Source of the DNA: an uncultured Caulobacteraceae bacterium
GTDB lineage: Bacteria; Pseudomonadota; Alphaproteobacteria; Caulobacterales; Caulobacteraceae
Reading direction: 5' to 3'
DNA length: 64,000 bases
Assembly: GCA_937138625.1 (NCBI GenBank)
Contig: CAKZPF010000003.1
Span: forward strand, 496,001-560,000
Positions 36,877-46,071 of this stretch are shown here, in pieces. The notes under the pieces were generated by a model. That model searched no databases. It saw only the letters and a list, made by a program, of their open reading frames with translations, and was not told the DNA's origin. Positions within the stretch are counted from its first letter, which is position 1. Every line of letters begins with the position of its first letter. A program made the translations under genes and the position numbers.

Positions 36877-37611
36877 CTAAGGACGGAAATTTTGCGCCAC
36901 CAGGAACATTTCAGCGCTTTGGGCGCGGCTGGCTTTGGGTTTGGCGTGCTTCACACTGGCAAAATGCGCGTTCAGCATGTCCATAATGGGCTGCGAGGCG
37001 CCACCCTGAAAAACCTTGGTCACAAAGGTGCCCCCAGGCGCCAGGGTGTCGATGGCGAACTGGGCCGCGGCCTCCACCAGGTTCAAAATGCGCAAATGGT
37101 CGGTGCGCGCATGCCCTGTGGTGTTGGGCGCCATGTCCGACAGCACCAGATCCGGTGGCCCGCCCAAGGCCTCGATTAAGGCGGCGGGGGCATCCTCGTC
37201 CATAAAGTCCATCTCGAACAAGGTGATGCCCGGCACAGGATCGGTGGCCAGCAGGTCAATGCCCACGGCGGATTTCACGCCTCGGCGTTCCAAAACTTGC
37301 AGCCAACCGCCGGGCGCACAGCCCAAATCCACCACCCGTTGCCCAGGTTTGAGGAAACGGAATTTTTCATCGAGTTCCAATAGCTTAAAGGCCGCGCGCG
37401 AGCGATAGCCCTCGGCCCGCGCGCGCTGTACATACGGATCCTTCAGTTGCCGATCCAGCCAAGCCTTGGAGCTTTCCGAGTGCTTTTTCGCGGACACGCG
37501 CTGGGGCTGGCTGCCGCGTCCGACCTCAGGCGTCAGGGTTTTGTTCAACCGTCTTGGCTGGAAGTCATCTTGGGGCCTGCTGGCGCTTTTGGGGGGTGGC
37601 TTTTTCGTCAT
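36877..37611 (-). CDS. rlmE: 23S rRNA 2'-O-ribose methyltransferase (U2552)
   Basis: A 244-residue FtsJ/RrmJ-family methylase. The SAM-binding segment is VDLGCAPGGWLQVL, and the catalytic residues are visible in LSDMAPNTTGH and TFVTKVFQGG. It completes the 50S subunit. The first 45 residues form a basic, unstructured extension longer than in E. coli, which is common in alphaproteobacteria. Its start overlaps the Ppx/GppA stop by one base. Confidence 0.95.
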   Translation of the reverse strand: MTKKPPPKSASRPQDDFQPRRLNKTLTPEVGRGSQPQRVSAKKHSESSKAWLDRQLKDPYVQRARAEGYRSRAAFKLLELDEKFRFLKPGQRVVDLGCAPGGWLQVLERRGVKSAVGIDLLATDPVPGITLFEMDFMDEDAPAALIEALGGPPDLVLSDMAPNTTGHARTDHLRILNLVEAAAQFAIDTLAPGGTFVTKVFQGGASQPIMDMLNAHFASVKHAKPKASRAQSAEMFLVAQNFRP

Positions 37612-38723
37612 CAGCTTTTGCCCCCAGCGGGTTTGCTTTTCTGTTTACGGCGACGTTTGGCGCGCTTGGCGTTATGGGTCCCGATCATTTCCCACAGCAT
37701 GCCTTCACGCAGACCCCGGTCGGCGACGCGCAGGCGCTGGCTGGGCCAAACCTCGGTCACCGCTTGTAAGATGGCGGCCCCGGCCACCACCAGGTCGGCA
37801 CGGTCTTCGCCAATGCAGGGGATCTGCATACGTTCAGACAAGCTGCTTTCGTAAAGCGTGGTGGTGACCGTGCGGCACTCATCGGCGTTCATCCACAGGC
37901 CATCCACCCGCGCCCGATCATACCGCGGCAAATCCAGATGCACACCCGCAAGCGAAGTGATCGCGCCAGATGAGCCCACAATGTGCACCCGCCCCGCATC
38001 AAAGGCCGGACGGAAGGCCTCGGCGACGGGATCCGCTTCAAGGGCTTTGATCACGGTATCCACCATGGCCCTGAACCAGACCTCGCGGTGGGATGGGGGT
38101 TCGGGATAGCGTTCCGACAAAGATACCACCCCAATGGGTAAGGACGTCCACGCGCCCACCAGATTTTTGATATGCCCTGGTTTTTCGGCAAAATTCTCGG
38201 GCAAGGCGCGCACATCCACCCAAGCAAGCTCGGTCGACCCGCCGCCCACATCCACAATCAACACTGCATCCACGCTGGGATCAATCAGGTTCAGACAGCC
38301 CATGACCGCCAGCCGGGCTTCCTCTGCAGGCGTGATGATCTCAAGCGCAATGCCGGTTTGTTGTTTAACCCGGTCAATAAAAGCTTCGCCATTTTCAGTG
38401 GCCCGGCAGGCCTGGGTGGCGATATAACGCCCATTGGTCAGGGTCTTGCGACCCAGAATTTCGCTACAAATGCGCAAGGCCTCAAGCGCGCGATCTTGGG
38501 CAGCATCGGACAGGCGGTTTTGGCTGCCCATACCCTCGCCCAAGCGCACGATGCGGGAAAACGATGACAACACACGAAAACCGGTGCGGTCCGGTGCCGC
38601 CACCAGCAGCCGACAATTGTTTGTGCCCAAATCCAACGCCGCAAACGCGGGTGGCGGGCCCGAAGCGTGCCGCCGTCTGCCCCCCCGTCCAAACGGAGAG
38701 CGCGGCGGCCGAGAGCTGGCCAT
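37611..38723 (-). CDS. Ppx/GppA family phosphatase
   Basis: A 370-residue protein of the exopolyphosphatase/pppGpp phosphatase family. The ATPase-like fold is shown by ALDLGTNNCRLLVA near residue 30 and VDVGGGSTELAWV in the middle. It hydrolyses polyphosphate or pppGpp; the exact activity cannot be read from sequence. The basic N-terminal 25 residues are non-conserved. It is directly coupled to rlmE, a pairing common in alphaproteobacteria. Confidence 0.92.
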   Translation of the reverse strand: MASSRPPRSPFGRGGRRRHASGPPPAFAALDLGTNNCRLLVAAPDRTGFRVLSSFSRIVRLGEGMGSQNRLSDAAQDRALEALRICSEILGRKTLTNGRYIATQACRATENGEAFIDRVKQQTGIALEIITPAEEARLAVMGCLNLIDPSVDAVLIVDVGGGSTELAWVDVRALPENFAEKPGHIKNLVGAWTSLPIGVVSLSERYPEPPSHREVWFRAMVDTVIKALEADPVAEAFRPAFDAGRVHIVGSSGAITSLAGVHLDLPRYDRARVDGLWMNADECRTVTTTLYESSLSERMQIPCIGEDRADLVVAGAAILQAVTEVWPSQRLRVADRGLREGMLWEMIGTHNAKRAKRRRKQKSKPAGGKS

Positions 38724-38967
38724 CGCCTAAAATCCTTATCTTGATCCAGGCCTGCACGACAGGCCGGATGCCTAATCCAGTTGGCGCTATGCTATCGAGT
38801 TTACCTTGAAAGGTCCACGGGGATTTTTCGGATGACGTCACGCGAAACCAAGGTCCCAAGCGCCACAACAAAGATCAAGCACAAGACACGACAAAAAACA
38901 CATATGTTGCAATTTTAAAATTTAAAGTTAACACTCAAGGCCAAATCACCCCTCAAAGGAGCCGAGA

Positions 38968-39921
38968 ATGGGTCAATTTGGAATTCCCTTAAGCGAATAC
39001 AACAATCGTCACATTGTTCCTCATTACAACGAGGACGAAACCCATGTGGACTGTAACGAATTTCGACATACTGTCGCCCAAACCAGAAACGATGCTTGGC
39101 ACACAAACTCGCCGGCACAACAGCAACGCATTCTGGCTTTTGTGACCCATAATATTAATCACGTCAGCTTTCAAAAGATTCCTGGCAGTGCTGATGGCGA
39201 TATCAGCGCTATGGATCTCGACACCTTTATCCACGACCAAGCGCAGCTTTATCGGGATGACCCCTTCCTCAGCACAACCTTGGCAGGGGATCATGCCCCG
39301 AAAATCGACGGTCATATCAGCTTTAATGAACTCGACATTCTGTACCACATCGTGGTCAACGACCACTACAATGCGCCATACCCCGTCAAGGGTATGAAGG
39401 TCTATGCGCACATGCCCGCCAAGCAATTTGAAACCTTATGGGATGATGATTTTGGGCAAGAGCGCGCCACCTATGGCCTGCCCGCCCCTGAACTGAACCC
39501 CGACCTGCCTGAGCTCGGTCAAGCCATCCAAGCCCTGCCAGAAGGCTTGCGCCCCACCACGATTTTAACCGCCTGGTCTGATCAAGCCAAACCATTGGGG
39601 GAGCTGTTGATTTCGGTGATGGCGCAACAAAACCAAGGCGGAGACGTGGCCGCCCACCAAGTGCAAATCCATCCACGACCCTTTGCGGCACTCAATCGAA
39701 GTCTCGACACCGGAGATTTTGATTTTGGCACCCTTGAGGCCTTATACCGGCTCCAAAGCCAAATCTTGAGCCTAGAGGCCTCGGGCCAAACCGAGACGGC
39801 ACAAAGTTTGCTCCCACAGCGCGAGGCCTTGGCGAGCCAAACCCCACTCATTCCTGCTGGCACGCGGGTGCGATTGGGTGTTCGGGTAGCAGACTCGGCC
39901 CGTCCCCGACAAGACGACTAA
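38968..39921 (+). CDS. VDCxEF-family EF-hand-like protein, paralogue 1
   Basis: A 317-residue protein with no signal peptide. The N-terminus MGQFGIPLSEYN is followed by THVDCNEFRH, an EF-hand-like acidic loop (SADGDISAMDLD) and DGHISFNELDILYHIVV. The same pattern, in the same order, occurs in the proteins encoded at 41700 and 42785. The C-terminal half is different from those two. AAAGGAG lies upstream of the ATG, and an AT-rich promoter-like region precedes it (38900-38940). It stands alone on the plus strand between Ppx/GppA and maiA, and its end overlaps the maiA end by four bases. Function unknown; calcium binding is an inference. Confidence 0.78.
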   Translation: MGQFGIPLSEYNNRHIVPHYNEDETHVDCNEFRHTVAQTRNDAWHTNSPAQQQRILAFVTHNINHVSFQKIPGSADGDISAMDLDTFIHDQAQLYRDDPFLSTTLAGDHAPKIDGHISFNELDILYHIVVNDHYNAPYPVKGMKVYAHMPAKQFETLWDDDFGQERATYGLPAPELNPDLPELGQAIQALPEGLRPTTILTAWSDQAKPLGELLISVMAQQNQGGDVAAHQVQIHPRPFAALNRSLDTGDFDFGTLEALYRLQSQILSLEASGQTETAQSLLPQREALASQTPLIPAGTRVRLGVRVADSARPRQDD

Positions 39922-40565
39922 GCCGCGTCGGGCTGGTCCTCTGGCGCGGCGCGAACAAAGGCATCATGGATCATGGCTGTCTGATCGGCGGCCACCAGAC
40001 GCGGGAAAGCCACCAGATCCACACCCCAGCGCCGGGCGTTGTACATTTGCGGCACCAAATAGACCTCGGCCAGGCTTGGACCATCGCCAAACAGCCAGCC
40101 TTCGGGGTTGGGCTGGCGTTGTGCTAAGGCCTCAAGGCCGATGAAGCCCTTAGCGATCCAGGTTTGCATCCAGCCTTTGATCTCGGACTCATCAAAGCCC
40201 TTGGTTTTCAAGTGTTGCAGCACCCGCAGATTGCCGATGGGGTGAATGTTGCAGGCAATATGGCTGGCAAAGGCGCGAACCTGTGCCCGGCCCAGGGGAT
40301 CAGACGGCATCAGGGCTGGATCAGGCCGCGTGTCTTCGAGATATTCCAAAATCGCCGGAGATTCGATCAGGGTGTAACCATCGATCTCGAGGGCCGGCAC
40401 CAAGCTCAGCGGATTGCGGGCTTTGTGTTCGGCACTGTGTTGCTCGCCCCCGTCCTTGACGAGGTGCACGGGCGACTGGTCATAGACAACCCCTTTCAAA
40501 TTCAAGGCAATGCGCACGCGATACGCCGCCGAGGAACGCCAATAGCCATATAAACATGTGGTCAT
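39918..40565 (-). CDS. maiA: Maleylacetoacetate isomerase (zeta-class GST)
   Basis: A 215-residue enzyme of the zeta glutathione-transferase class. The signature SSAAYRVRIALNLKG and the following YDQSPVHLVKDGG are typical. It isomerises 4-maleylacetoacetate to fumarylacetoacetate in tyrosine breakdown, using glutathione. It is divergent from phhA, which makes tyrosine from phenylalanine, so the two serve one pathway. The ATG at 40565 has AAAGGAG upstream. Confidence 0.93.
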   Translation of the reverse strand: MTTCLYGYWRSSAAYRVRIALNLKGVVYDQSPVHLVKDGGEQHSAEHKARNPLSLVPALEIDGYTLIESPAILEYLEDTRPDPALMPSDPLGRAQVRAFASHIACNIHPIGNLRVLQHLKTKGFDESEIKGWMQTWIAKGFIGLEALAQRQPNPEGWLFGDGPSLAEVYLVPQMYNARRWGVDLVAFPRLVAADQTAMIHDAFVRAAPEDQPDAA

Positions 40566-40699
40566 CACGGTCTCCTTTAAGATCTGCGCTCCCTAAACCA
40601 CAGACCGCGACAGAAGGCCACAGTCATCACGCCAAGCAAGCCGTTTGCGTCTTAGCGCAAGATCCGCTTCAATGGCCCAAACGCAACAGGAGACGACAT

Positions 40700-41614
40700 A
40701 TGGCCATGAGCGAAACCATCGGTGTGACCGACCCCGCCGAAATCGGCGCCCGCCCCGATTGGACCATCGACCAGGACTGGCAAAAATACACAGACGAAGA
40801 GCATGGCGTCTGGACGACCTTGTACGAGCGCCAGATGCAGGTCTTGCCGGGTCGCGCCTGTGATGATTTCTTCAAGGGGCTTGAGGTTTTGAACCTGAAT
40901 GATGGCGGCATTCCCGACCTCGAGAAATTGAACAAAAAGCTATTTGACCTTACCGGCTGGACCGTGGTCTGTGTGCCAGGCTTGGTGCCCGATGATGTGT
41001 TCCACACCCATCTGGCCAATCGCCGTTTCCCGGCCGGTCAGTTCATTCGCAAACCCCACGAGCTTGATTATTTGCAAGAGCCTGACATTTTCCACGATGT
41101 CTTTGGTCATGTGCCGCTTTTGTCCCTGCCTGTGTATGCGGACTATATGCAGGAATTCGGCAAAGGGGGCCTGAAGGCACTGCAACGCGGGATGATCGAC
41201 AATTTGGCGCGGCTCTATTGGTACACCGTTGAGTTCGGCCTGATCGAAACCGAAGCCGGTTTGCGCATTTTCGGGGCCGGCATAGTCTCGTCAAAAACAG
41301 AGAGCATTTTCTGCCTCGAGGATCCCTCGCCCAATCGTTTGGGCTATGACTTGAAACGGATTTTGCGCAGTAGATACCGCATCGACGACTTCCAGCAGAA
41401 CTACTTTGTTATTCCTTCGTTCGAGCATCTGCGCCAAGACACCCTGCGTGATTTTGGTCCCGTTTATGATGAAATCGAAGGCAGCGACGACATTGAAATC
41501 GAAACCATACTGCCCACCGATAAAGTCTATACGGACGGCACCCAGGAATACGCGCGCTTGGGCGGGCGATTCACCAACACGGTGGCGCCGTGTTTGCGGG
41601 GGGAAACCGCCTGA
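40700..41614 (+). CDS. phhA: Phenylalanine 4-monooxygenase
   Basis: A 304-residue, iron- and pterin-dependent hydroxylase that converts phenylalanine to tyrosine. The iron ligands lie in HDVFGHVPLL and in the Glu of YTVEFGLIE. The start at 40700 has CAGGAG upstream; a longer form from 40556 is rejected because it would run through the divergent promoter region shared with maiA. Bacterial PhhA proteins have this length and lack a regulatory domain. Confidence 0.96.
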   Translation: MAMSETIGVTDPAEIGARPDWTIDQDWQKYTDEEHGVWTTLYERQMQVLPGRACDDFFKGLEVLNLNDGGIPDLEKLNKKLFDLTGWTVVCVPGLVPDDVFHTHLANRRFPAGQFIRKPHELDYLQEPDIFHDVFGHVPLLSLPVYADYMQEFGKGGLKALQRGMIDNLARLYWYTVEFGLIETEAGLRIFGAGIVSSKTESIFCLEDPSPNRLGYDLKRILRSRYRIDDFQQNYFVIPSFEHLRQDTLRDFGPVYDEIEGSDDIEIETILPTDKVYTDGTQEYARLGGRFTNTVAPCLRGETA

Positions 41615-41635
41615 GGGCTACCGGCCGCCCCTCAA

Positions 41636-41665
41636 TTGACATAAAAAAGACTTGATTTGTATACC
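41636..41665 (+). promoter_or_regulatory. Sigma-70-like promoter for the gene at 41700
   Basis: TTGACA at 41636-41641 and TATACC at 41660-41665 are 18 bases apart, just upstream of the gene. The -35 box is a perfect match to the consensus. Confidence 0.5.
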
Positions 41666-41699
41666 ATAACGTTTAAATTGACTCTGGCAGGAGTCGATG

Positions 41700-42761
41700 A
41701 TGTCCAGTTATGCCGTGTCCCTTGAAGAATTTAATGCCCACCACCATGGGCAATGCGAGGGGCATGAGGCTTATGTGGATTGTTCGGAATTTCGCCGGGC
41801 GATCCTGTCCCGTCTCGATATTGATTATCGGGATGAGTATTGCACCGAAGCCAAGCAAGACCACATTTTGAATTTCATCAAACGCAATCTGTGCGATGAA
41901 CTTTATGATGATATTCTTGCCCAGCATGGCGAATTCAATGCCTTTACGCTGGAGGCCTACTTGATGCAGGAGGGCGCCGAAGCCGCCGAGCATGACCGCT
42001 ATATTCAAAACAACCTGCACCACATCGACGTGAACGGCCGCATTGGGCTCTATTCCGAGCTGGACATGCTCTACCACTTGGCCGTCTATAAAATCCACGG
42101 TGATGAAAACCCCAGCGCTTGTGATCAATTCCGGGCCGAAACCGCTTTGGCTGATTTCGAGCTCATCTGGCACCCCAGTCACGGCTGGGACCGCTTTCCC
42201 CATCCCTTTGTGCGGGAAATTGATTACTTCCGCCCCGATGGCGCTCCTGCCGAGGCTGGGCGGTTGCGCTACACCCTGGATGGCGAAGACATTCGCGTCA
42301 CCTATGGCCAAGGGGAAAGCTATACTGACTATACCGATATGCCTGAGGTCTTGACCAACGTCGCCACCATTGGCGCGCGGCGTGTGGCCTCGATTATGGG
42401 GAGTGTTGAGGCGACGGACGGCGGGCTTGGCGATGATGAGATCCGAGATGTGTTGGAAATTTCTTGGGATCCCAGCCGCAGCCACACCGATGATCCAGGC
42501 GTGGTGATCCGCAGCTGGTATGGTGACAACACCCCCCAGGGGCAAGTGCTGCGCGCACAACTGGCCCGTATGGCCCCTGTTGATCGTGATGGGGATGGCA
42601 AAACTGACGCCCACATCACGCACAAACGCAGCCCCTACCAGTTTGTCAACAAATCCGCAGAACACCCGGACGGTATTGACGAAAGTCAACGTCCAGATCA
42701 GCCCAATGGCCGGGTCGGTCTGCGCCACACCAACCTTGGGGTCGACCCCTATCAGGAGTAA
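41700..42761 (+). CDS. VDCxEF-family EF-hand-like protein, paralogue 2
   Basis: A 353-residue protein with no signal peptide. The shared N-terminal pattern is MSSYAVSLEEFN, then AYVDCSEFRRAIL, then VNGRIGLYSELDMLYHLAV. A later acidic loop, VDRDGDGKTDAH, looks like a calcium site. The C-terminal half (IRDVLEISWDPS, GDNTPQGQ, EHPDGIDES, NGRVGLRHTNLG) is shared with paralogue 3 at 42785. AGGAG sits six bases before the ATG at 41700. It and paralogue 3 form a two-gene operon with 23 bases between them. I do not recognise the family. Confidence 0.8.
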   Translation: MSSYAVSLEEFNAHHHGQCEGHEAYVDCSEFRRAILSRLDIDYRDEYCTEAKQDHILNFIKRNLCDELYDDILAQHGEFNAFTLEAYLMQEGAEAAEHDRYIQNNLHHIDVNGRIGLYSELDMLYHLAVYKIHGDENPSACDQFRAETALADFELIWHPSHGWDRFPHPFVREIDYFRPDGAPAEAGRLRYTLDGEDIRVTYGQGESYTDYTDMPEVLTNVATIGARRVASIMGSVEATDGGLGDDEIRDVLEISWDPSRSHTDDPGVVIRSWYGDNTPQGQVLRAQLARMAPVDRDGDGKTDAHITHKRSPYQFVNKSAEHPDGIDESQRPDQPNGRVGLRHTNLGVDPYQE

Positions 42762-42781
42762 CCCGATCCTATCAGGAGTAA
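42750..42781 (+). repeat. Tandem repeat carrying the ribosome-binding site
   Basis: CCTATCAGGAGTAAC occurs twice, at 42750-42764 and 42767-42781. The first copy spans the stop of the upstream gene and the second provides the AGGAG for the gene at 42785. It may mark the duplication that produced the gene pair. Confidence 0.6.
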
Positions 42782-42784
42782 CCT

Positions 42785-43972
42785 ATGTCTCAGTTCAATA
42801 TTTCCGTTTCCGACTTTAATGATGTGACACAGCGCGAAATGCGCTGGGGAGACCAAGATTCTTTTGTGGATTGTTGGGAGTTCACCGATTCTATCGTCCA
42901 AGCGGCCACGGGCATCCCATATTCGATCGCCGCAATTGAATTTAACACTCCAGGTTTGACAGACAGTCTGTTACGACCGCCTGCTGTTGAACAAAAGGTT
43001 TTGAACATACTGGAAACCAACCTGAACCAGCAGTTTGTTGATGCCATTAAGGGCCCTGATGAACATCTGAGTGTCAGAAATATTGAACGCTATTTGATCA
43101 ACACAGGCGAGACGATTGTGACCGCCGACCCCTCATTACAGCATATGAATCAGCACGGGTATCTAGTGGCCGATGGCCATCTCAACACCAAAGAGCTTCA
43201 TATGCTTTATCATGTCATGACCCATATTCACGCCGGTGGCTTTACACGAGTTCCCGACAGCTTTGCCGGCACTGACAACAGTCTGAAAACCCATGTGCCT
43301 ATGGATGAATTTTCTGCCATTTGGGACCCAGAATTTGGCGAGGAGCGCGACCTGCCCGCTGTGCCCGAAGCCCCGCCGCCTGCACCATATGCCCGCGAGA
43401 TTGATTATTTTGGGCAACCTCAAAGTGTTGATGACGAGATCACCGTTTCCCCCTTGCGCTTTGAAATTCTGGGCGAAGATATCTCTTTCCGTGTGGCCCA
43501 ACCCACAGAGTCCGGCCAAACCTATGTGGATGCGGACCGCGCTGGTGTTGAGCTTTTGGGCGTTAGCACCATTGATGGCCGGCGGGTCGCCACCCTGAAA
43601 AGTCATGTGATTTATGACGATATGACCGCCAATGCCGATGACCCGTACCACGACATCCTCGAGATCAGTTGGGATCCACAGATTTCCGATCGCAATCCTG
43701 ATCTGAAAATTCAAAGCTGGGTTGGACACAACACGCCCCAAGGGCAGGCCTTGTTGGCGCTGAAATCCAGGGGCATAGCCAGTGACCTAGATGGTGATTG
43801 GCGCCCAGACAGCCCCATTGAATTGCAAACCACCATGGGGCGCTTCGTTCAGAAAACAGCGGACCACCCCGATGGTATCGATGAAAGCCAGCCCACGCTC
43901 CATCACGGTCAGCCCGTAGAAAACGGTCGTGTCGGCGTGACCCACACCAATATCGGACGTCGAGTGCAGTGA
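42785..43972 (+). CDS. VDCxEF-family EF-hand-like protein, paralogue 3
   Basis: A 395-residue protein without a signal peptide. It has MSQFNISVSDFN, then SFVDCWEFTDSIV, then DGHLNTKELHMLYHVMTHI, then a conserved C-terminal half (HDILEISWDPQ, GHNTPQGQALL, DHPDGIDES, NGRVGVTHTNIG). A degenerate acidic loop (SDLDGDWRPDSP) sits where paralogue 2 has a full one. It follows paralogue 2 in an operon and ends eight bases before the astB stop codon on the other strand. Function unknown. Confidence 0.8.
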   Translation: MSQFNISVSDFNDVTQREMRWGDQDSFVDCWEFTDSIVQAATGIPYSIAAIEFNTPGLTDSLLRPPAVEQKVLNILETNLNQQFVDAIKGPDEHLSVRNIERYLINTGETIVTADPSLQHMNQHGYLVADGHLNTKELHMLYHVMTHIHAGGFTRVPDSFAGTDNSLKTHVPMDEFSAIWDPEFGEERDLPAVPEAPPPAPYAREIDYFGQPQSVDDEITVSPLRFEILGEDISFRVAQPTESGQTYVDADRAGVELLGVSTIDGRRVATLKSHVIYDDMTANADDPYHDILEISWDPQISDRNPDLKIQSWVGHNTPQGQALLALKSRGIASDLDGDWRPDSPIELQTTMGRFVQKTADHPDGIDESQPTLHHGQPVENGRVGVTHTNIGRRVQ

Positions 43973-43979
43973 TATCCGA

Positions 43980-45320
43980 TCAACGCTGGAACGGATAAAA
44001 GCCTGAGCCCAAGCCCAAAATTTGGGTCAGCGCGTCCAAGGCCTCGCGCGTTTCCGTGATCAGGCTTGGGTCCCGCAGATCATAGGCCGTCAGCGCTTCA
44101 CGGTAATGCCGATCCGCCCAGTCCCCTAAGGTCGCGATCAAATCATCATCCAAACGCATTTTGGGGTTGATGGCCGCCAGTTCATCCGCGGTCATCACCA
44201 CCCGCAAACGCAAACACGCCGGCCCCCCACCGTTGCGCATACTTTGGCGCACATCCACATACTCGACATGCCGAATAGGCCCGTTGCCCGCCACCAAGGC
44301 CTGGCACACGGCATAAGCCGTGGGCGTCTCTTGGGTTTCTGTGGGCGCCAACAGCGTCAAGCCATCCCGGCCTGGCAAACTCAGCAACTGGGAATTGAAC
44401 AGATAGGATTTCACAGCGTCTTCAAGGGATAAATCCTGGGCGCTGACCGCAACGAACTGGGGTTCAAACAAACCGTCAGCGGCTTTGCGAAGGGCGGCTA
44501 GGGTTTGCTCCGGGTTTTCAAAGGCCTGCTCGTGATAAAACAGGGTCTCGCGCGTGCCCACACAGACCACATCGTTATGAAAAGCCCCGGCCTCGATGGC
44601 CATGCGGCTTTGTTGGGCGATGACCACACGCTCGGGGTCTAGCTGATGACGCGTCGCCAATGCATGGCACGAAGCCAAGGTCTGCCGCGCCGGGTTTTGC
44701 CCATCCCAGGCCTTATGATCCCGACCATAAACGAACAGATGTACGCCAGGCGTGCCATGATCGGCACATAAGCGCACATGATTGGCCGCGCCTTCGTCGG
44801 CGAAATCGGCGTGGGCGTGTAAGGGCGCATGCACCGCAAACCGATCTCCAGGCATCAGGGCCTGCAAGGCCCGCGTGGTCTGTGGCCCCTCCAGCGATCT
44901 GTGCAACATGGTCAACAGATTGGCCGCCGAGGCATGCAGCTTGCCGTCACCTGTATCCACCGATGGGGCAATGGTGGCGGCGTTGGCGGCCCACATGGCG
45001 CTCGCGGAACTCGCGGCCCAGGCCACCTGCGGCGCGGATTGCCAGGCCCGTTCCCAGACCTGGGCATCAGAGCCACCAAAGCCCAGCCCCCGCAAAAAGC
45101 CGATATACGGCCGTTCATGGGGTGGCAGGACACATTGCGGCACGCCCCAGTCCATCAGCCGCTTCATTTTCTGCAAGCCCTGTTTGACGGCGGCACGGGG
45201 GTTGGAGACCTCACCTTTGTTGGTCTGCGAGGCCAGATTGCCAGCGCTCAGCCCGCCATAGGCATGGGTGGGGCCGACGAGGCCATCAGCATTAACTTCA
45301 TATGTCATCATCTGGGTCAT
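43980..45320 (-). CDS. astB: N-succinylarginine dihydrolase
   Basis: A 446-residue enzyme of the ammonia-producing arginine succinyltransferase pathway. It converts N2-succinylarginine to N2-succinylornithine, two ammonia and CO2. The active-site His and Cys lie in AGAFHNDVVCVG and GGPACLRLR, and the N-terminus NADGLVGPTHAYGGLS is standard. Length matches E. coli AstB. It is on the same strand as astD and astA but separated from astD by about 1.2 kb containing two opposite-strand genes. Its 5' end is duplicated just upstream. Confidence 0.96.
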   Translation of the reverse strand: MTQMMTYEVNADGLVGPTHAYGGLSAGNLASQTNKGEVSNPRAAVKQGLQKMKRLMDWGVPQCVLPPHERPYIGFLRGLGFGGSDAQVWERAWQSAPQVAWAASSASAMWAANAATIAPSVDTGDGKLHASAANLLTMLHRSLEGPQTTRALQALMPGDRFAVHAPLHAHADFADEGAANHVRLCADHGTPGVHLFVYGRDHKAWDGQNPARQTLASCHALATRHQLDPERVVIAQQSRMAIEAGAFHNDVVCVGTRETLFYHEQAFENPEQTLAALRKAADGLFEPQFVAVSAQDLSLEDAVKSYLFNSQLLSLPGRDGLTLLAPTETQETPTAYAVCQALVAGNGPIRHVEYVDVRQSMRNGGGPACLRLRVVMTADELAAINPKMRLDDDLIATLGDWADRHYREALTAYDLRDPSLITETREALDALTQILGLGSGFYPFQR

Positions 45321-45450
45321 TGGGTGGCCTCGTCGGTTTTGTCTGCGCGATGGCGGACGGACACCGGTTGCCCCTGTGCCCTACCATCGCTGATAAGGCC
45401 ATCAGCATTAACATCGTATGTTGTCATCTGGGTCATTGGGTGGCCTCGTC
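45279..45450. repeat. Direct repeat of the astB 5' end
   Basis: Positions 45279-45334 (spanning the astB start codon) and 45395-45450 are 56-base copies with only five mismatches. The second copy therefore carries its own ATG and near-identical first codons. Confidence 0.85.
45317..45436 (-). CDS. 39-codon upstream ORF copying the AstB N-terminus
   Basis: Starting at the ATG of the duplicated copy, the frame reads MTQMTTYDVNADGL, against MTQMMTYEVNADGL in AstB, and then continues into unrelated sequence. It stops with a TGA that overlaps the astB ATG (ATGA, four bases). This arrangement would couple translation of the small ORF to astB. It may be a leader peptide or only a duplication scar. 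Confidence 0.4.
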   Translation of the reverse strand: MTQMTTYDVNADGLISDGRAQGQPVSVRHRADKTDEATQ

Positions 45451-45596
45451 ATCCTGCCTACATTATGAGTCTGATCGTTGCTGGCTTTTATCACTGCTGA
45501 CCAGGCCTGACGAGGGGGCCAAGCAGAAGAATATTCCCGTCAAAAATACCATACATGCATTTGACATATAAACTGCGCTCAAGTATAAATTTTTGA

Positions 45597-46058
45597 ATGA
45601 TGACACCCGAAAACACCACCATGCCGCCCCACAGCGGGATCAACAAAACCTGGCTAATGGGCACCGATAATTTCGCTGACGTCTTGGGCAATCTGGATGG
45701 CTCAGTTGACGCGGACGAGCGTATGCACCTGATGTGCCAGTTTGATGCCAATGGCGATCAGCAACTGACCTGGACCGGCGAAGCCGAAGTGGCCGTCACC
45801 GAATTCATCAAGGTCATCCGCAGCCAAGGGACCTACAGCAGTCCCTATCTGCCCGATGATTTTTATGATCGCTATGAAAGCTATGCCCGGGATCGATACA
45901 ACAGTCGGTCAGACATAATGCAATCCTGGAGTTTTGATCAATACCGCACGCAGCTGTTTGATAATCAAAGCCTGCAACATCTCTATGACCTCAAAGCCCA
46001 ATATCCCGACCACAACACCGGCGTGGTGGCTGATCAGCTGCTCTGCATACAGTCTTAA
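45597..46058 (+). CDS. Small EF-hand-like protein, paralogue A
   Basis: A 153-residue acidic protein with no signal peptide. A calcium-type loop DANGDQQLTWTGE lies near the middle, followed by a helix-rich region and SPYLPDDFYDRYESYA. It is clearly related to the protein encoded next (46072), with about the same length and the same order of motifs (ERMxLxCxFD, NGD, GEAE, TYxSPY). The two lie on the plus strand inside the minus-strand ast cluster. No good ribosome-binding site precedes the ATG. I do not recognise a family. Confidence 0.72.
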   Translation: MMTPENTTMPPHSGINKTWLMGTDNFADVLGNLDGSVDADERMHLMCQFDANGDQQLTWTGEAEVAVTEFIKVIRSQGTYSSPYLPDDFYDRYESYARDRYNSRSDIMQSWSFDQYRTQLFDNQSLQHLYDLKAQYPDHNTGVVADQLLCIQS

Positions 46059-46071
46059 TGAGTTTTATTTT

